NCBI RefSeq assembly: GCF_965139335.1
Contig: NZ_CBCSEL010000003.1
Source: Catellicoccus marimammalium
GTDB lineage: Bacteria; Bacillota; Bacilli; Lactobacillales; Catellicoccaceae
Length of the DNA stretch: 64,000 bases
Strand: one strand, 5' to 3'
The position numbers and the translations under genes were made by a program. This document shows, one piece after another, positions 49,107 through 58,210 of the stretch (positions within the stretch are counted from its first letter, which is position 1; each line of letters opens with the position of its first letter). The notes below the pieces were generated by a model that ran no database searches, was not told where the DNA came from, and saw only the letters and a list, made by a program, of their open reading frames with translations.

Positions 49107-50876
49107 TTATTTTGTAGCTTTTTTACGACCAAATAATACGTAAGTTGCTAAAGCCATTAAAGCTAAACCGATTGCTGCTAACATGAAGATACCACGTCCC
49201 CCTGTTTTTGGTAATAATCCGCCAGCTTTGTTGACTACAGTTGTTGAAACAGTACCTTTAGTAGCATCTGCAGAAAATTCATGACCTGTTTCTGTTCCAG
49301 TAACAGTTAAGTCTTCTAAAATTCCCTCGATATTAGTATAATCACCTGGTTGAATTTCTTTGTATTTTGGAGAAATTGTAAATTTAATTGGTTTTTCTAA
49401 TAAGTTATATCCTGCTGGAGCTTTAGTTTCTTTTAATTGATATGAACCAGCATCTAACCCTTTAACAAAGATTTTACCATCTTTTGATGATACTACTTTT
49501 GAAACAGCATCATCATCTTTAGAAACAACATATGAACCATCTTTTTCTTGTTTAACTTTGATTTCTGTTCCATCATTTGTAGTTAATTGGAATTCAGCAC
49601 CTGCTAATGCTTTTTGGTTATCATCTACTTTTGTTAAATCTAAGCCAAATGTGAAAGCATGAGTTGTACTATCCCAAGTATGGTTTACATTTTCTGGTTT
49701 GTATGGGTTATTTGAGTATAATACATTGGCTGTATTGGCATTTCCTTCTTTACCTAACACAGCATTGGCATTTAATTTTGCTTTATAAGTAATTACAATT
49801 GGTTTACCTGTATTTTTCTTGAAAACTTCATCATTTAAAACGCCATCTGCATCAGATAAAACATCTTTATCATTTGATGGTGTTGTATTTGTACATCCAT
49901 CCTTATCTTTAGTACAGTCATCTGATTTTCCATTTGTAGAATTAATACCAAATACTAAACGGAATTTATTATCTCCTGTTTTTACATAGTCAAAATCTTT
50001 ATATTCTTTACCATCAATTTTAATATCAATACTATTTGGATCTAACGTTAATCCTTTACTCATTGTATCGCAAACTTCAAAGACATAACGTCCACCATGT
50101 TTACCATCTTTGTCGGCTTCAAATCCAGACATATCAGGAACTTTTGATACTAAGCGGAATGGTACATCATCACCGATTGCAAAATCCATTGCTTTCTTAT
50201 CATTTTTTGGATCATCAGTTCCGTTCATTGTTTTTAATAGTGATGGAACATCAGCTTTTAAATCTACTTTCGCATTTGTATCATGTCCATCGACTGTAAC
50301 TAAGATATTGTATGATAATGAAACAGTATTTTCATCTGCTACTTGGATTACACTGTAGTAACCATCTGGTAAATTAGAAATTGTATAAGTATTTCTTTCT
50401 GCATTTTTTGTACCTAATGGTTCAATACTATGATCATTTGCATAGTCAAATACATGTTCTTGGAATTTTTTCAATCCTGCAGGATCTTTTTGTAAATTAG
50501 CCAAATATTTAGCAGCTTCTTCATCGGAACATTTTGTTTCTTCATTACCTTTAACTTCTTTGTTAAAGAATTTTTGCCATTTTGGAATAATTACGTATGC
50601 TTCTTCACGTGTATCATTTTCACCTTTAACGTAGTGAGCATCCATTAAACGATAAGCATTAAATGTTTCTTTATCCAATGGAATACCATTGTGAGATGTA
50701 ATGGTAATGCTATCATGACCTGTTGTCGCTTTTAAGCTTTCTTGTAAAGCGCTATCTTGTTTTGATTCTGCTGCTGTTGCAGTTGCAACATTTGTAGTAG
50801 CTAATACTGTAGGTGCTACTAAACCTAATAACATTGCTGAAGCCACTGAGGCTTTCATCATTTTGTTGTTTTTCAT
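49107..50876 (-). CDS. LPXTG major pilin with D2-type isopeptide domain
   Basis: A 589-residue secreted backbone pilin. Signal peptide about 1-36. A fimbrial D2-type domain covers about 200-400 (LKADVPSLLK; IGDDVPFRLVSKVPDM), and a Cna-B/SpaA domain follows (about 412-505) with the E-box ETKAPAGY (483-490). The sorting signal is LPKTG (555-559), then a hydrophobic span and a GRKKATK tail. No canonical YPKN pilin motif is seen; Lys207 in LKADVP stands at the equivalent place. Four cysteines (116, 269, 321, 328) are unusual for a pilin. It overlaps the adhesin gene by ATGA and is last in the operon. Confidence 0.88.
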   Translation of the reverse strand: MKNNKMMKASVASAMLLGLVAPTVLATTNVATATAAESKQDSALQESLKATTGHDSITITSHNGIPLDKETFNAYRLMDAHYVKGENDTREEAYVIIPKWQKFFNKEVKGNEETKCSDEEAAKYLANLQKDPAGLKKFQEHVFDYANDHSIEPLGTKNAERNTYTISNLPDGYYSVIQVADENTVSLSYNILVTVDGHDTNAKVDLKADVPSLLKTMNGTDDPKNDKKAMDFAIGDDVPFRLVSKVPDMSGFEADKDGKHGGRYVFEVCDTMSKGLTLDPNSIDIKIDGKEYKDFDYVKTGDNKFRLVFGINSTNGKSDDCTKDKDGCTNTTPSNDKDVLSDADGVLNDEVFKKNTGKPIVITYKAKLNANAVLGKEGNANTANVLYSNNPYKPENVNHTWDSTTHAFTFGLDLTKVDDNQKALAGAEFQLTTNDGTEIKVKQEKDGSYVVSKDDDAVSKVVSSKDGKIFVKGLDAGSYQLKETKAPAGYNLLEKPIKFTISPKYKEIQPGDYTNIEGILEDLTVTGTETGHEFSADATKGTVSTTVVNKAGGLLPKTGGRGIFMLAAIGLALMALATYVLFGRKKATK

Positions 50877-53812
50877 TGTGTATGAGTTCCTTTCTTCTTA
50901 TAAATATATAAAATCATAGTGCCTAAAATTAGGGTACAGGCAACCAGAATAAGCCATGTTTTATATCCGTCCCCACCAGTATTTGGTAATAATGGACCGA
51001 CAGCTTCAGATTTTTTCTTTTTATTGGTAATTATAAAGCTGTTTTTTGTATGAGAAATAATCTCTTTGTAGTTACTCTTAAATTCTATACCTTTATTAGA
51101 GACAAAGATTTCAAAAGGTTTATGATTTTCTCGGTAACCATCAGGAGCCTTCGTTTCGCGAAGAACATATGTTCCATTTGCTATATCTTTAAATAGAATT
51201 TTACCTTCTTTATTTGTAACTCCACGATATACTTTATTCGTTTTAGAATTTACTAATTCAAAATGTGCGCCCTGTAAATGATTATTACGATTATTCTCAT
51301 CCACTTTTTCTAATAGTAGATCTTTTTCACCATGGATTTCACCATCCATAAAGATATTCTTTACTGTAGCATTTGCCTCTTCCCAATTCTTAGAATCATT
51401 TGGAGTTCGATAACAAATTTGAGAATGGTTATCAAAGGTTAATTGATTTGGATTAGTAATTAACGTTTGATATGTCACCGTAAAGTTTCCTGTTTGCGGC
51501 ATCCAACGTCCCCAAGCGTCAATAATCCAAGGGGAAATTGTAACATTAAATTCTGTATTAGAAACTTTTTGAATATATCCATAACCACTGTTATTAAACT
51601 CTTCCATTGAAAAAGTTCTACCATTCAGTGGGCCACCTCTGAAATAGATATACATAGTTGACCAATCAACAATATGACCTTGTTGTACTTGATCTCGAAT
51701 ATAAACATTATCTAGTAATTCTTCTTGATTTAAATTACCGTTTAACCACCATTGAACATGACTTGGGTTTTCTAATGACATATCTCCAGACTTATAATAA
51801 AATGGATTTTCATCAGATCCCGAGTTAGTCACACCATTAATTGTTAAATATGTTTTATGATTTCCTGATGTGATAGGGATTTTTGCGTCATTTGGAGTGA
51901 AATTTCTTGCTTTTGCCGGAAAAGTAAAATTTCCCCAAATATTATGCAATAGATTCACATTTTTAAAAACTACTCGAGCTTCGTGATCATAAATGTACAA
52001 GTCTGCCATCTCAATTCCATTTTGTACTAGTGGTTGTGGATTTTTTTTAGGTTTATATGCAGTAAGAGAAGCTACATCTGGGCCTAAATCTCCCAATCGA
52101 ACAGTAAAACTATCACCATCATGAATTGTATTAGCATATTTTTCACTAAAACGGACCATAATATTTACATCTTCTCCATCATTACATGTAGAAGGAGATA
52201 CACTAATACTATCAACTATATTTTTATTACTTAAATCTTCTAACGGTTTCGCTTGAACTTGATCTGCTGGTAAACCTAAAGCAATAATACGTAATTTTGT
52301 ATTACCACCTGTCATATAAAGTTCATGTTCTTCTGCGGTAAAGTTATGAGCAGTAACAGGTACACGGAATTCTACATGCATTGGACGATAAGTCTTTCTA
52401 TGATGTTCATAACGAACACGGACAAGATGTTTTTCAATCGTCACTGTTCCAACTCTGTCTCCCTCATCACTTGTTAACACAAAGCTTTGTGGTTCGCCTT
52501 CAAGATAAGCTACATTTGATCCTAGATCTGTCAAGGTGAAAACATCTTCCATTCCTGGTTTGATTTCACCTGCATAACGTTCTCTTAAATTCACAGTGAA
52601 ATGGAATTTTTTATTGTTTGGGACAATCGCTGCATTTGCAGAAATCGAATAATTTAATCCACTGCTACGCTCTTGCGCTGCTCGACGGATACGCTGGCTT
52701 TTTTGTAGAAGTTCTTCTACTGTACGAATTTTGATTTCCTCTTGTTCCGTAGCCCCTTCTTTCACTTCTTGATGAGAAAGAATAATTGCATCTTGGATAT
52801 CGGTAGTCGTTGTTGATGTTGCATCATCTGCAGAATCACTGGTTAAAGAAACACTTCTCGTCTTTTCACGTGTAGAAGAAGGTTCAGAATCAGGAGCTGA
52901 ACTTTGTTTGTGCTCTTCTTTTGTTTCTTTTGTTGTATCTACAGCTGCTGTATCAATCTCATCCATCGCGACTGACTTTTTCTGTAATGGAATCGCACGC
53001 TTCATCCATTGCACTACTTTTTCATTTTGGTTGGCGTTGACACGAAAAACGATTGGCAAACGATAAACCGTTGGATCATATACTTTTCCTTTTAAGATTT
53101 TCAAAGTAATCCGTTCTTTTTCGATTTTTGCCTCAAACCAGTTTTTCTTGTCTTCGTCTTTAAAAGAAATCTCACGTTTTTTCGCTTCCATCCATTTTGG
53201 TAGCTTAAACACATATTGATTTCCTTCTTTTAATTCAGTAGTCACTGGCCATTTTAAATCTAAAACAACTTGATTCTCTTTTTTTCGTTCAAGTGGCTGA
53301 TAGTGAATATCTTGAATCAATAAGTTTTCATCTTCTAATGGCTCAGTGGCAGGTAAGATCTTGGTAACTTCTTTACCGATTTTTACCTTATTAATTTCTT
53401 CTTCATCATTATAATAATGAGCTTTTACTTCTAAGGTACAATCAGTTTCAATTTTTTGTTGGGCAGTATCTTGTTTCCACTGCACCATCATTTTGTCCTT
53501 TTTAAAACGAATTTCTCCAACTTCTTTTTTCTTTTGTTTAATAACATACTTGGATTTTGTTGGAATTAAAGAATGTTCGATATCTTTTGGAATCGAATAA
53601 GTTCGTTCTAACGGACTTTCTTTCGGCTTTTCGATTTTAAAAGAAAGATCCATTTTTTCTTGCGAATGAATGGCATCTTTAGAAAACTTCACATCAGAAA
53701 TTTTCGTTTGTTCTTTTTTATCTCGTGTCAAAGCGTTTACCGTCTCAACACCAGACAATACATTTGGGGTACACACGATAAAAGTGAGTAACCACGGAAC
53801 GACTCGTTTCAT
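50873..53812 (-). CDS. LPXTG surface adhesin / pilus tip protein
   Basis: A 979-residue surface protein. Signal peptide about 1-28 (ending VNA). Then an N-terminal all-beta region (about 35-280), a Ser/Thr/Glu-rich segment (about 290-360), two related domains (about 380-510 and 535-655; both with a YA-x-x-I-x-x-G-D/E-x-F-T-L/V pattern and DLGxxVAxL), a collagen-binding-like domain (about 690-830), one Cna-B/SpaA domain with RETKAPDGY (about 845-920), and LPNTG (942-946) plus membrane tail. Likely the tip or anchor of the pilus. AAAGGAGGTGAGACT precedes the ATG. Confidence 0.85.
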   Translation of the reverse strand: MKRVVPWLLTFIVCTPNVLSGVETVNALTRDKKEQTKISDVKFSKDAIHSQEKMDLSFKIEKPKESPLERTYSIPKDIEHSLIPTKSKYVIKQKKKEVGEIRFKKDKMMVQWKQDTAQQKIETDCTLEVKAHYYNDEEEINKVKIGKEVTKILPATEPLEDENLLIQDIHYQPLERKKENQVVLDLKWPVTTELKEGNQYVFKLPKWMEAKKREISFKDEDKKNWFEAKIEKERITLKILKGKVYDPTVYRLPIVFRVNANQNEKVVQWMKRAIPLQKKSVAMDEIDTAAVDTTKETKEEHKQSSAPDSEPSSTREKTRSVSLTSDSADDATSTTTTDIQDAIILSHQEVKEGATEQEEIKIRTVEELLQKSQRIRRAAQERSSGLNYSISANAAIVPNNKKFHFTVNLRERYAGEIKPGMEDVFTLTDLGSNVAYLEGEPQSFVLTSDEGDRVGTVTIEKHLVRVRYEHHRKTYRPMHVEFRVPVTAHNFTAEEHELYMTGGNTKLRIIALGLPADQVQAKPLEDLSNKNIVDSISVSPSTCNDGEDVNIMVRFSEKYANTIHDGDSFTVRLGDLGPDVASLTAYKPKKNPQPLVQNGIEMADLYIYDHEARVVFKNVNLLHNIWGNFTFPAKARNFTPNDAKIPITSGNHKTYLTINGVTNSGSDENPFYYKSGDMSLENPSHVQWWLNGNLNQEELLDNVYIRDQVQQGHIVDWSTMYIYFRGGPLNGRTFSMEEFNNSGYGYIQKVSNTEFNVTISPWIIDAWGRWMPQTGNFTVTYQTLITNPNQLTFDNHSQICYRTPNDSKNWEEANATVKNIFMDGEIHGEKDLLLEKVDENNRNNHLQGAHFELVNSKTNKVYRGVTNKEGKILFKDIANGTYVLRETKAPDGYRENHKPFEIFVSNKGIEFKSNYKEIISHTKNSFIITNKKKKSEAVGPLLPNTGGDGYKTWLILVACTLILGTMILYIYKKKGTHTQ

Positions 53813-53839
53813 AGTCTCACCTCCTTTGTAGGGTAATAG

Positions 53840-54274
53840 TTAAATCAGCTTCTTGCCTAGGATTTCTTCTTGTGGAATTAAACGGTAATACGTTTTTCCA
53901 TGATAGGAATATTGAAGGACGCATTGATTTTTGGGTACTTTGTTTTGTCCTTCTAATAATAAGAGAACTTTCTTCTCTTTTACTTTCTCTTTTGGCATGG
54001 CAATGATGGTTGCTAAGATTCCTTCTTTATCATCGTTTAGAATCGCTACCTCATCATCTTTATCATAGTGTTTAGCTTGATACAAAATATGGAAAAAATG
54101 ATTTTCTTTACTTTGTACTACACTAATGATATTGCGCTGAAAAACATAAAAACTAGCAAACAAGATAACAATCGTCAATACAACAATCAGGACAGTTCCT
54201 AAAGAACGTTTCTTTTTGTTCTTTATCGGAGTTTCTTCTGGCCTTGCTTCGATTTCCGCTTTACTATCGGTCAT
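53840..54274 (-). CDS. Signal-peptidase-like pilus accessory protein lacking catalytic residues
   Basis: A 144-residue protein with one membrane span (about 26-46) and an extracellular part. The segments YDKDDEVAIL, ATIIAMPKEKVK and VPKNQCVLQ...YYRLIPQEEILGKKLI line up with boxes of signal peptidase I (gD-x-V, I-x-x-PGD, VPxGxYxxxGD, IP-x-x-x-I-x-GK), but the catalytic Ser (normally SM-P) and Lys (KR) are absent. Similar inactive SipA-like proteins aid pilus assembly in streptococci. AGGAGG precedes the ATG, overlapping the upstream sortase by 11 bp. Confidence 0.65.
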   Translation of the reverse strand: MTDSKAEIEARPEETPIKNKKKRSLGTVLIVVLTIVILFASFYVFQRNIISVVQSKENHFFHILYQAKHYDKDDEVAILNDDKEGILATIIAMPKEKVKEKKVLLLLEGQNKVPKNQCVLQYSYHGKTYYRLIPQEEILGKKLI

Positions 54275-54986
54275 TTCTACCTCCTAAGAAATAATCCTTC
54301 ACGTTTCCTGGGGTTTTTGCCCATGAGTAAGTTTTTACTAAAGGGCCAGTGACCACAAGACGCGTTTTTCCTGACATACTACAAGTAACAAGAGTAATTT
54401 TATTTTTCTTTCCTTCTTCAATGACAGAAATTTGTGTGGGTGCCACATATTCTTTGTCATCGACTTCATAGACATACACATTACGCTTATCACTTAAATA
54501 AACTTTGTCTCCAATATTAATGTGTCGTAAAGGTGAGAATAAAATACGATCATCATTAAAATTATGAGATGCTAATGAATAGTTATGAACTCCCATTTTT
54601 TCTTCTGGTCGCATTTCTCCTGCTCCGATAGATAAATAGTATTGACTGATTCCTTTGACTATGGGTAAATGAATATTCACACTTGGAATCACAATATCAC
54701 CAACAACAGGCACCTTATCTTTTTCGACCATATCTTTTGCTTGTGATTGTAATAAAGATAGTGACGTCAAATAAGAAACACCTTCATAATCATACTCACT
54801 AGACTTCTTTTGATTTTCTGCTAATTCCTCTGCCGAATAATTACTTAACAAATGTTCTTTTGTTAATCGCTCAGAAAGGAATGGCATAATCAACCCATTT
54901 AAAAATAGAAAGATTCCTACCAATAAGATAGGAATCATTAATATCTTTAGACTTGTTTCAGTCCAATTATCTCTCTTTCGTTTCAT
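54264..54986 (-). CDS. Class A-like sortase
   Basis: A 240-residue sortase with an N-terminal membrane span (about 13-36) and no C-terminal span. The catalytic His is in NYSLASHNF, the Cys in ITLVTCS and the Arg in KTRLVVTG. The NYSLASHN motif and single N-terminal anchor match class A enzymes rather than pilus-polymerising class C. It probably attaches the pilus or the surface proteins to the wall. It overlaps the class C sortase gene by 20 bp and the accessory gene by 11 bp. Confidence 0.85.
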   Translation of the reverse strand: MKRKRDNWTETSLKILMIPILLVGIFLFLNGLIMPFLSERLTKEHLLSNYSAEELAENQKKSSEYDYEGVSYLTSLSLLQSQAKDMVEKDKVPVVGDIVIPSVNIHLPIVKGISQYYLSIGAGEMRPEEKMGVHNYSLASHNFNDDRILFSPLRHINIGDKVYLSDKRNVYVYEVDDKEYVAPTQISVIEEGKKNKITLVTCSMSGKTRLVVTGPLVKTYSWAKTPGNVKDYFLGGRNDR

Positions 54987-55839
54987 CCTCTATACTCTCT
55001 TGTCTTTCTTTCTCATTGATTTTCTTTTGACGTTTTTTGCGCAAAACAAAATACAATATGAGAAGTGCAATTACAATAGTAGCAAATGCCAACCAGACAA
55101 TGATTGGTGGAATACGACGGATATTATTTGGGGTACTCAAATCTTCATTAATGCGAACCCCTCGGACAAGAAGACGGTGACTATTTACACCATATGGGGT
55201 ACAGGTAATCAATGTCACATAGTCTTTTCCGGGATAGATTCCTAGGGTATGTACTTTTTCAGGCTTTTCTACTTTTATATCATCGACTTGATAATATAAA
55301 ACTTTATTTAACACACGAATGGAAAATAAATTTCCTTTTCGTAGTTTCACTAACGGTGTAAATAAAGTACCACCAGAAGGTAACCCTGTATGTCCAGTTA
55401 GTACGGCATGGGTATTTTTACCGCCAGTCGGTAATGAGGTTCCTTCTAAATGCCCAACTCCTACTTCTAAGATTCGATCTTCCGTTCCATGATAGATAGG
55501 TAAATGAACGTTAATAGAAGGGATATCGATAATTCCCATTACATTTGAATCACCAACGAGTAATTGCTTTTTGTAATGGTCAAAGTTTCCTTTGCTTGCG
55601 TAATAATCTAATCCCTTTTTGTATAATTTTTGATTATATAATTGAGCATTTTTCCATACTTTATTTATTTCTTCACGAGATGCTTTTTCCACATCTCCTT
55701 GATAGGTTTGAATGGCTTGACTTTGATTGTGTTCATTCCACCATTGACTCCAAATCGGATAGAATAACACTGCACCACCTACCAAATAAAGCAAAAGTGC
55801 AATAATAATGAGAGGTTTCTTTGAGTTTTTCTTACTCAT
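54967..55839 (-). CDS. Class C (pilus) sortase
   Basis: A 290-residue sortase with two membrane spans, N-terminal (about 8-28) and C-terminal (about 243-265). The catalytic His is in VLTGHTGL, the Cys in VTLITCTPYG and the Arg in SHRLLVRG; GIIDIPSINVHLPIYHG and HLEGTSLPTGG are class C marks. The usual lid motif DP-F/W/Y before the catalytic domain is not obvious. It links pilins into a covalent polymer. First gene of the pilus operon, with AAAAAAGGAGGCACT before its ATG. Confidence 0.93.
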   Translation of the reverse strand: MSKKNSKKPLIIIALLLYLVGGAVLFYPIWSQWWNEHNQSQAIQTYQGDVEKASREEINKVWKNAQLYNQKLYKKGLDYYASKGNFDHYKKQLLVGDSNVMGIIDIPSINVHLPIYHGTEDRILEVGVGHLEGTSLPTGGKNTHAVLTGHTGLPSGGTLFTPLVKLRKGNLFSIRVLNKVLYYQVDDIKVEKPEKVHTLGIYPGKDYVTLITCTPYGVNSHRLLVRGVRINEDLSTPNNIRRIPPIIVWLAFATIVIALLILYFVLRKKRQKKINEKERQESIEDETKER

Positions 55840-55852
55840 AGTGCCTCCTTTT

Positions 55853-55870
55853 TTGTACTTCTGTGTACAA
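55853..55870. promoter_or_regulatory. Inverted repeat in the pilus operon leader
   Basis: TTGTAC and GTACAA flank six bases, directly upstream of the AAAAAAGGAGG ribosome site of the first sortase gene. It could be an operator or an RNA hairpin next to the ribosome site. A related TTGTACAA occurs at 55970-55977. Confidence 0.45.
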
Positions 55871-55934
55871 TCTTACTCTCTAAAGATTAAACAAAACTAA
55901 AAAAAAACGCTTTTTTATCAAATTATTTGCAAAA

Positions 55935-55971
55935 AAAGAGCAACTGTGTATAGCACACTTTGTTGCTCTTT
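55935..55971 (-). terminator. Terminator after the TDT transporter gene
   Basis: AAAGAGCAAC / GTTGCTCTTT, a 10-bp stem with an inner TGTG/CACA helix; A-run at 55931-55937 gives the U-tract. Confidence 0.75.
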
Positions 55972-55992
55972 GTACAAACTTTATTTTTTATT

Positions 55993-56970
55993 TTATTCTT
56001 CAATTGCGTCATTCGCATCAGTATGTGGAGTTTTCTTTGTTACATTCGCTTTAATAATGAAATGAATATATTTGATTAAGACATAAACTACAATCACACT
56101 AGCAATAACTGTTTCTACTACGGCTAAATAATGCATCCATGTAAATGCATGACCGGCTTGTAGATAATATTGATAAGCTTTTGTTAAAGCGACCGCACAA
56201 ATTACCAATGGGAAAGTAAACGCAGCATAACTTGGATAGAATGCTCCTTTTAACATTGCTGGTAAACGGAAGATAACAAATAGATATAATAGTTGAGAAA
56301 TAATCGTTAATAACGTTACCAAAACAATATGTGGATGTGGGAACGCAGATAAATATCCTGCTAAACACAATGATCCTGGTGCAGCTAAAATCGTTACTAA
56401 TGGCATGGTATGTTCTTCAAATTTACGGTGAATAAAGACACGGTAAATAATGACTGGTAATAAAATGAAATAGAACAATAAAGCTAACCAGAATAATACT
56501 CGTCCTACTTCTGGATAGAAGTTTGCACAAGTTACAGGCACAATTCCTAATCCACAGTACACAACAAACCAACTTGGATAAACATGTTCCATTGTGACAT
56601 CAGAAGCGATTAAGAAATAATACGTAAAGTAAATAACTAATAAAAATTGAATGACAATCGCAAATAGCCACAAGTAATTAACAATCGGTTGATCAGGAAA
56701 CCAACGAACTAAATACGTACATAACACCATGAATCCCATCGAAAACGTTGGAGATGTGGAAGCAATAATTGGGTTTTTTAAGTCATGACGTGTATGTTCA
56801 AAGACAAAGATAATTTTTGCTAAAATTAAACACATCAAAATGACACCAATCGTTCCAAAAATACTAGTTAAAATCGGTAAATGATAGGCAGTGTATAAAT
56901 TACCAATGGATAAAATGGCTAAAACCAATCCGCACATCGGAATTGGAATAGATTTGAAAAATGTTCTCAT
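55993..56970 (-). CDS. TDT (TehA/Mae1) family transporter
   Basis: A 325-residue membrane protein with about ten spans and a short charged C-terminus. The pattern IPMCGLVLAILSIGNL at the start, and MPLVTILAAPGSLCLAGYL midway, matches the tellurite-resistance/dicarboxylate (TDT) family, anion channels and transporters that include TehA and SLAC1. Substrate may be malate, sulfite or another small anion; tellurite is not implied. It starts with ATG at 56970 after AAAGAAAGGAA. An inverted repeat lies about 135 bp upstream. Confidence 0.8.
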   Translation of the reverse strand: MRTFFKSIPIPMCGLVLAILSIGNLYTAYHLPILTSIFGTIGVILMCLILAKIIFVFEHTRHDLKNPIIASTSPTFSMGFMVLCTYLVRWFPDQPIVNYLWLFAIVIQFLLVIYFTYYFLIASDVTMEHVYPSWFVVYCGLGIVPVTCANFYPEVGRVLFWLALLFYFILLPVIIYRVFIHRKFEEHTMPLVTILAAPGSLCLAGYLSAFPHPHIVLVTLLTIISQLLYLFVIFRLPAMLKGAFYPSYAAFTFPLVICAVALTKAYQYYLQAGHAFTWMHYLAVVETVIASVIVVYVLIKYIHFIIKANVTKKTPHTDANDAIEE

Positions 56971-57103
56971 AAAATAATTCCTTTCTTTTTTTCTGTCTTT
57001 CCCATTGTAGCAATATTTTTTTGATTTTCAAAATGTCATTTTCCCTTATTTTCGCCTTTTTTAAAGTGATAAAATAAACAATTTATTCCTTTTTCTTCTC
57101 AAT

Positions 57104-57120
57104 ATGTGATTTTTTCACAT
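57104..57120. promoter_or_regulatory. Inverted repeat upstream of the TDT transporter
   Basis: ATGTGA and TCACAT flank five T residues. It resembles Crp/Fnr- or Rex-type half sites, but the spacing is not the standard one. A second hairpin (AAGTTTGT/ACAAACTT) lies at 57146-57171. Confidence 0.3.
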
Positions 57121-57190
57121 CTTATCCTTGAGTTTTTCCCATTGTAAGTTTGTGTATTTTTTTACAAACTTGTGAATTATGAGCACAAAA

Positions 57191-57219
57191 AAAGATTAGA
57201 AAAAATTTTTCTAATCTTT
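57191..57219 (-). terminator. corA terminator
   Basis: AAAGATTAGAAAAA / TTTTTCTAATCTTT, a long AT-rich perfect stem 1 bp past the corA stop. Confidence 0.8.
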
Positions 57220-58164
57220 CTAGAAATAATCTTTGTGTTTGAAATAGCGAATAAATAAAAGGGAAATCAGTACCGCAATAACAGTCACTACAATCCAACT
57301 CCAATGCTTCCAATCGGCCAATGGCAAATGCACGTTCATTCCATAGAAACTAAAGACAATCGTTGGAATGGATAAAATTAAAGAATACACGGTTAAGAAT
57401 TTCATCACTTCGTTCATGTTGTTGGAAATCAAATTGGCATAGGTATCTGTTGATTCATTAATAATGCGGTTCGAAATCTCCGCCATTTCAATCCCTTGTT
57501 GAGTTTCAATCATTAAGTCTTCTAATAGTTCATTATCTTCTTCATAGGTAACTAGGTAATAACCACGACGAATTTTTTCTAAAACTAGACTATTCGTTTT
57601 CAAAGACATAATGAAATAAATCAATGAGCGTTCAATTCTCATCAGTTGCATTAAATCTTCATTTCGTGGTTTCATACCAATATTTTTTTCAATATCTTTA
57701 CGACGTTTGTTCAAAATACGCAAATAGCTTAGATATTTTTTCGCTGCTTCATAAAGAAATTGAAGTAAAAATTGAATCGGCAAAGCCGGGTTTAATGTTT
57801 TACGTAATTGAGCTTCTTGATACTGATCTAAGATTTGGAAATCGGTTGAGACGGTCACAATACAATGTGGAAAAATCAAAAAACTCATCGGAATGGTACT
57901 ATAAATCGAATCTTCACTATCTTCATTGAAATACGGAATATCGTAAATCACGAGTGTGACATTCGTATCATTATCTTTTTCAATACGAGCAGATTCGTCT
58001 CGGTCGAGTACATAATTCATAAAGTCTTCGGGTACTTGTAACTCGTTTAATAAATAGTCGATATCTTCTTGATTGGGACTACTCACATTGACCCATGAAT
58101 GGTTACAAAAATGGGAAACTTCTTGTAAATTCCCTTGTTCATCATTGACATAAAATTCAATCAC
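57220..58164 (-). CDS. corA: CorA-family magnesium transporter
   Basis: A 314-residue CorA protein. A large cytoplasmic N-terminal domain with long helices (about 1-250) leads to two C-terminal spans (about 255-275 and 288-306). The selectivity signature YGMNVHLP at the end of span 1 is intact. It forms a pentameric channel for Mg2+ or other divalent metals. The start is GTG at 58164, 7 nt after GAGGG. Ends at a strong terminator. Confidence 0.93.
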   Translation of the reverse strand: MIEFYVNDEQGNLQEVSHFCNHSWVNVSSPNQEDIDYLLNELQVPEDFMNYVLDRDESARIEKDNDTNVTLVIYDIPYFNEDSEDSIYSTIPMSFLIFPHCIVTVSTDFQILDQYQEAQLRKTLNPALPIQFLLQFLYEAAKKYLSYLRILNKRRKDIEKNIGMKPRNEDLMQLMRIERSLIYFIMSLKTNSLVLEKIRRGYYLVTYEEDNELLEDLMIETQQGIEMAEISNRIINESTDTYANLISNNMNEVMKFLTVYSLILSIPTIVFSFYGMNVHLPLADWKHWSWIVVTVIAVLISLLFIRYFKHKDYF

Positions 58165-58210
58165 TGGGGGTCCCTCTTTTCTCTTCTATTCTAGCTTTAT
58201 TGTAGTCATC

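Noticed and set aside
55900..55925. CcpA cre site before the pilus operon
   Set aside because: The AAGCGTTTT core lacks the flanking TG and CA bases of a cre site.
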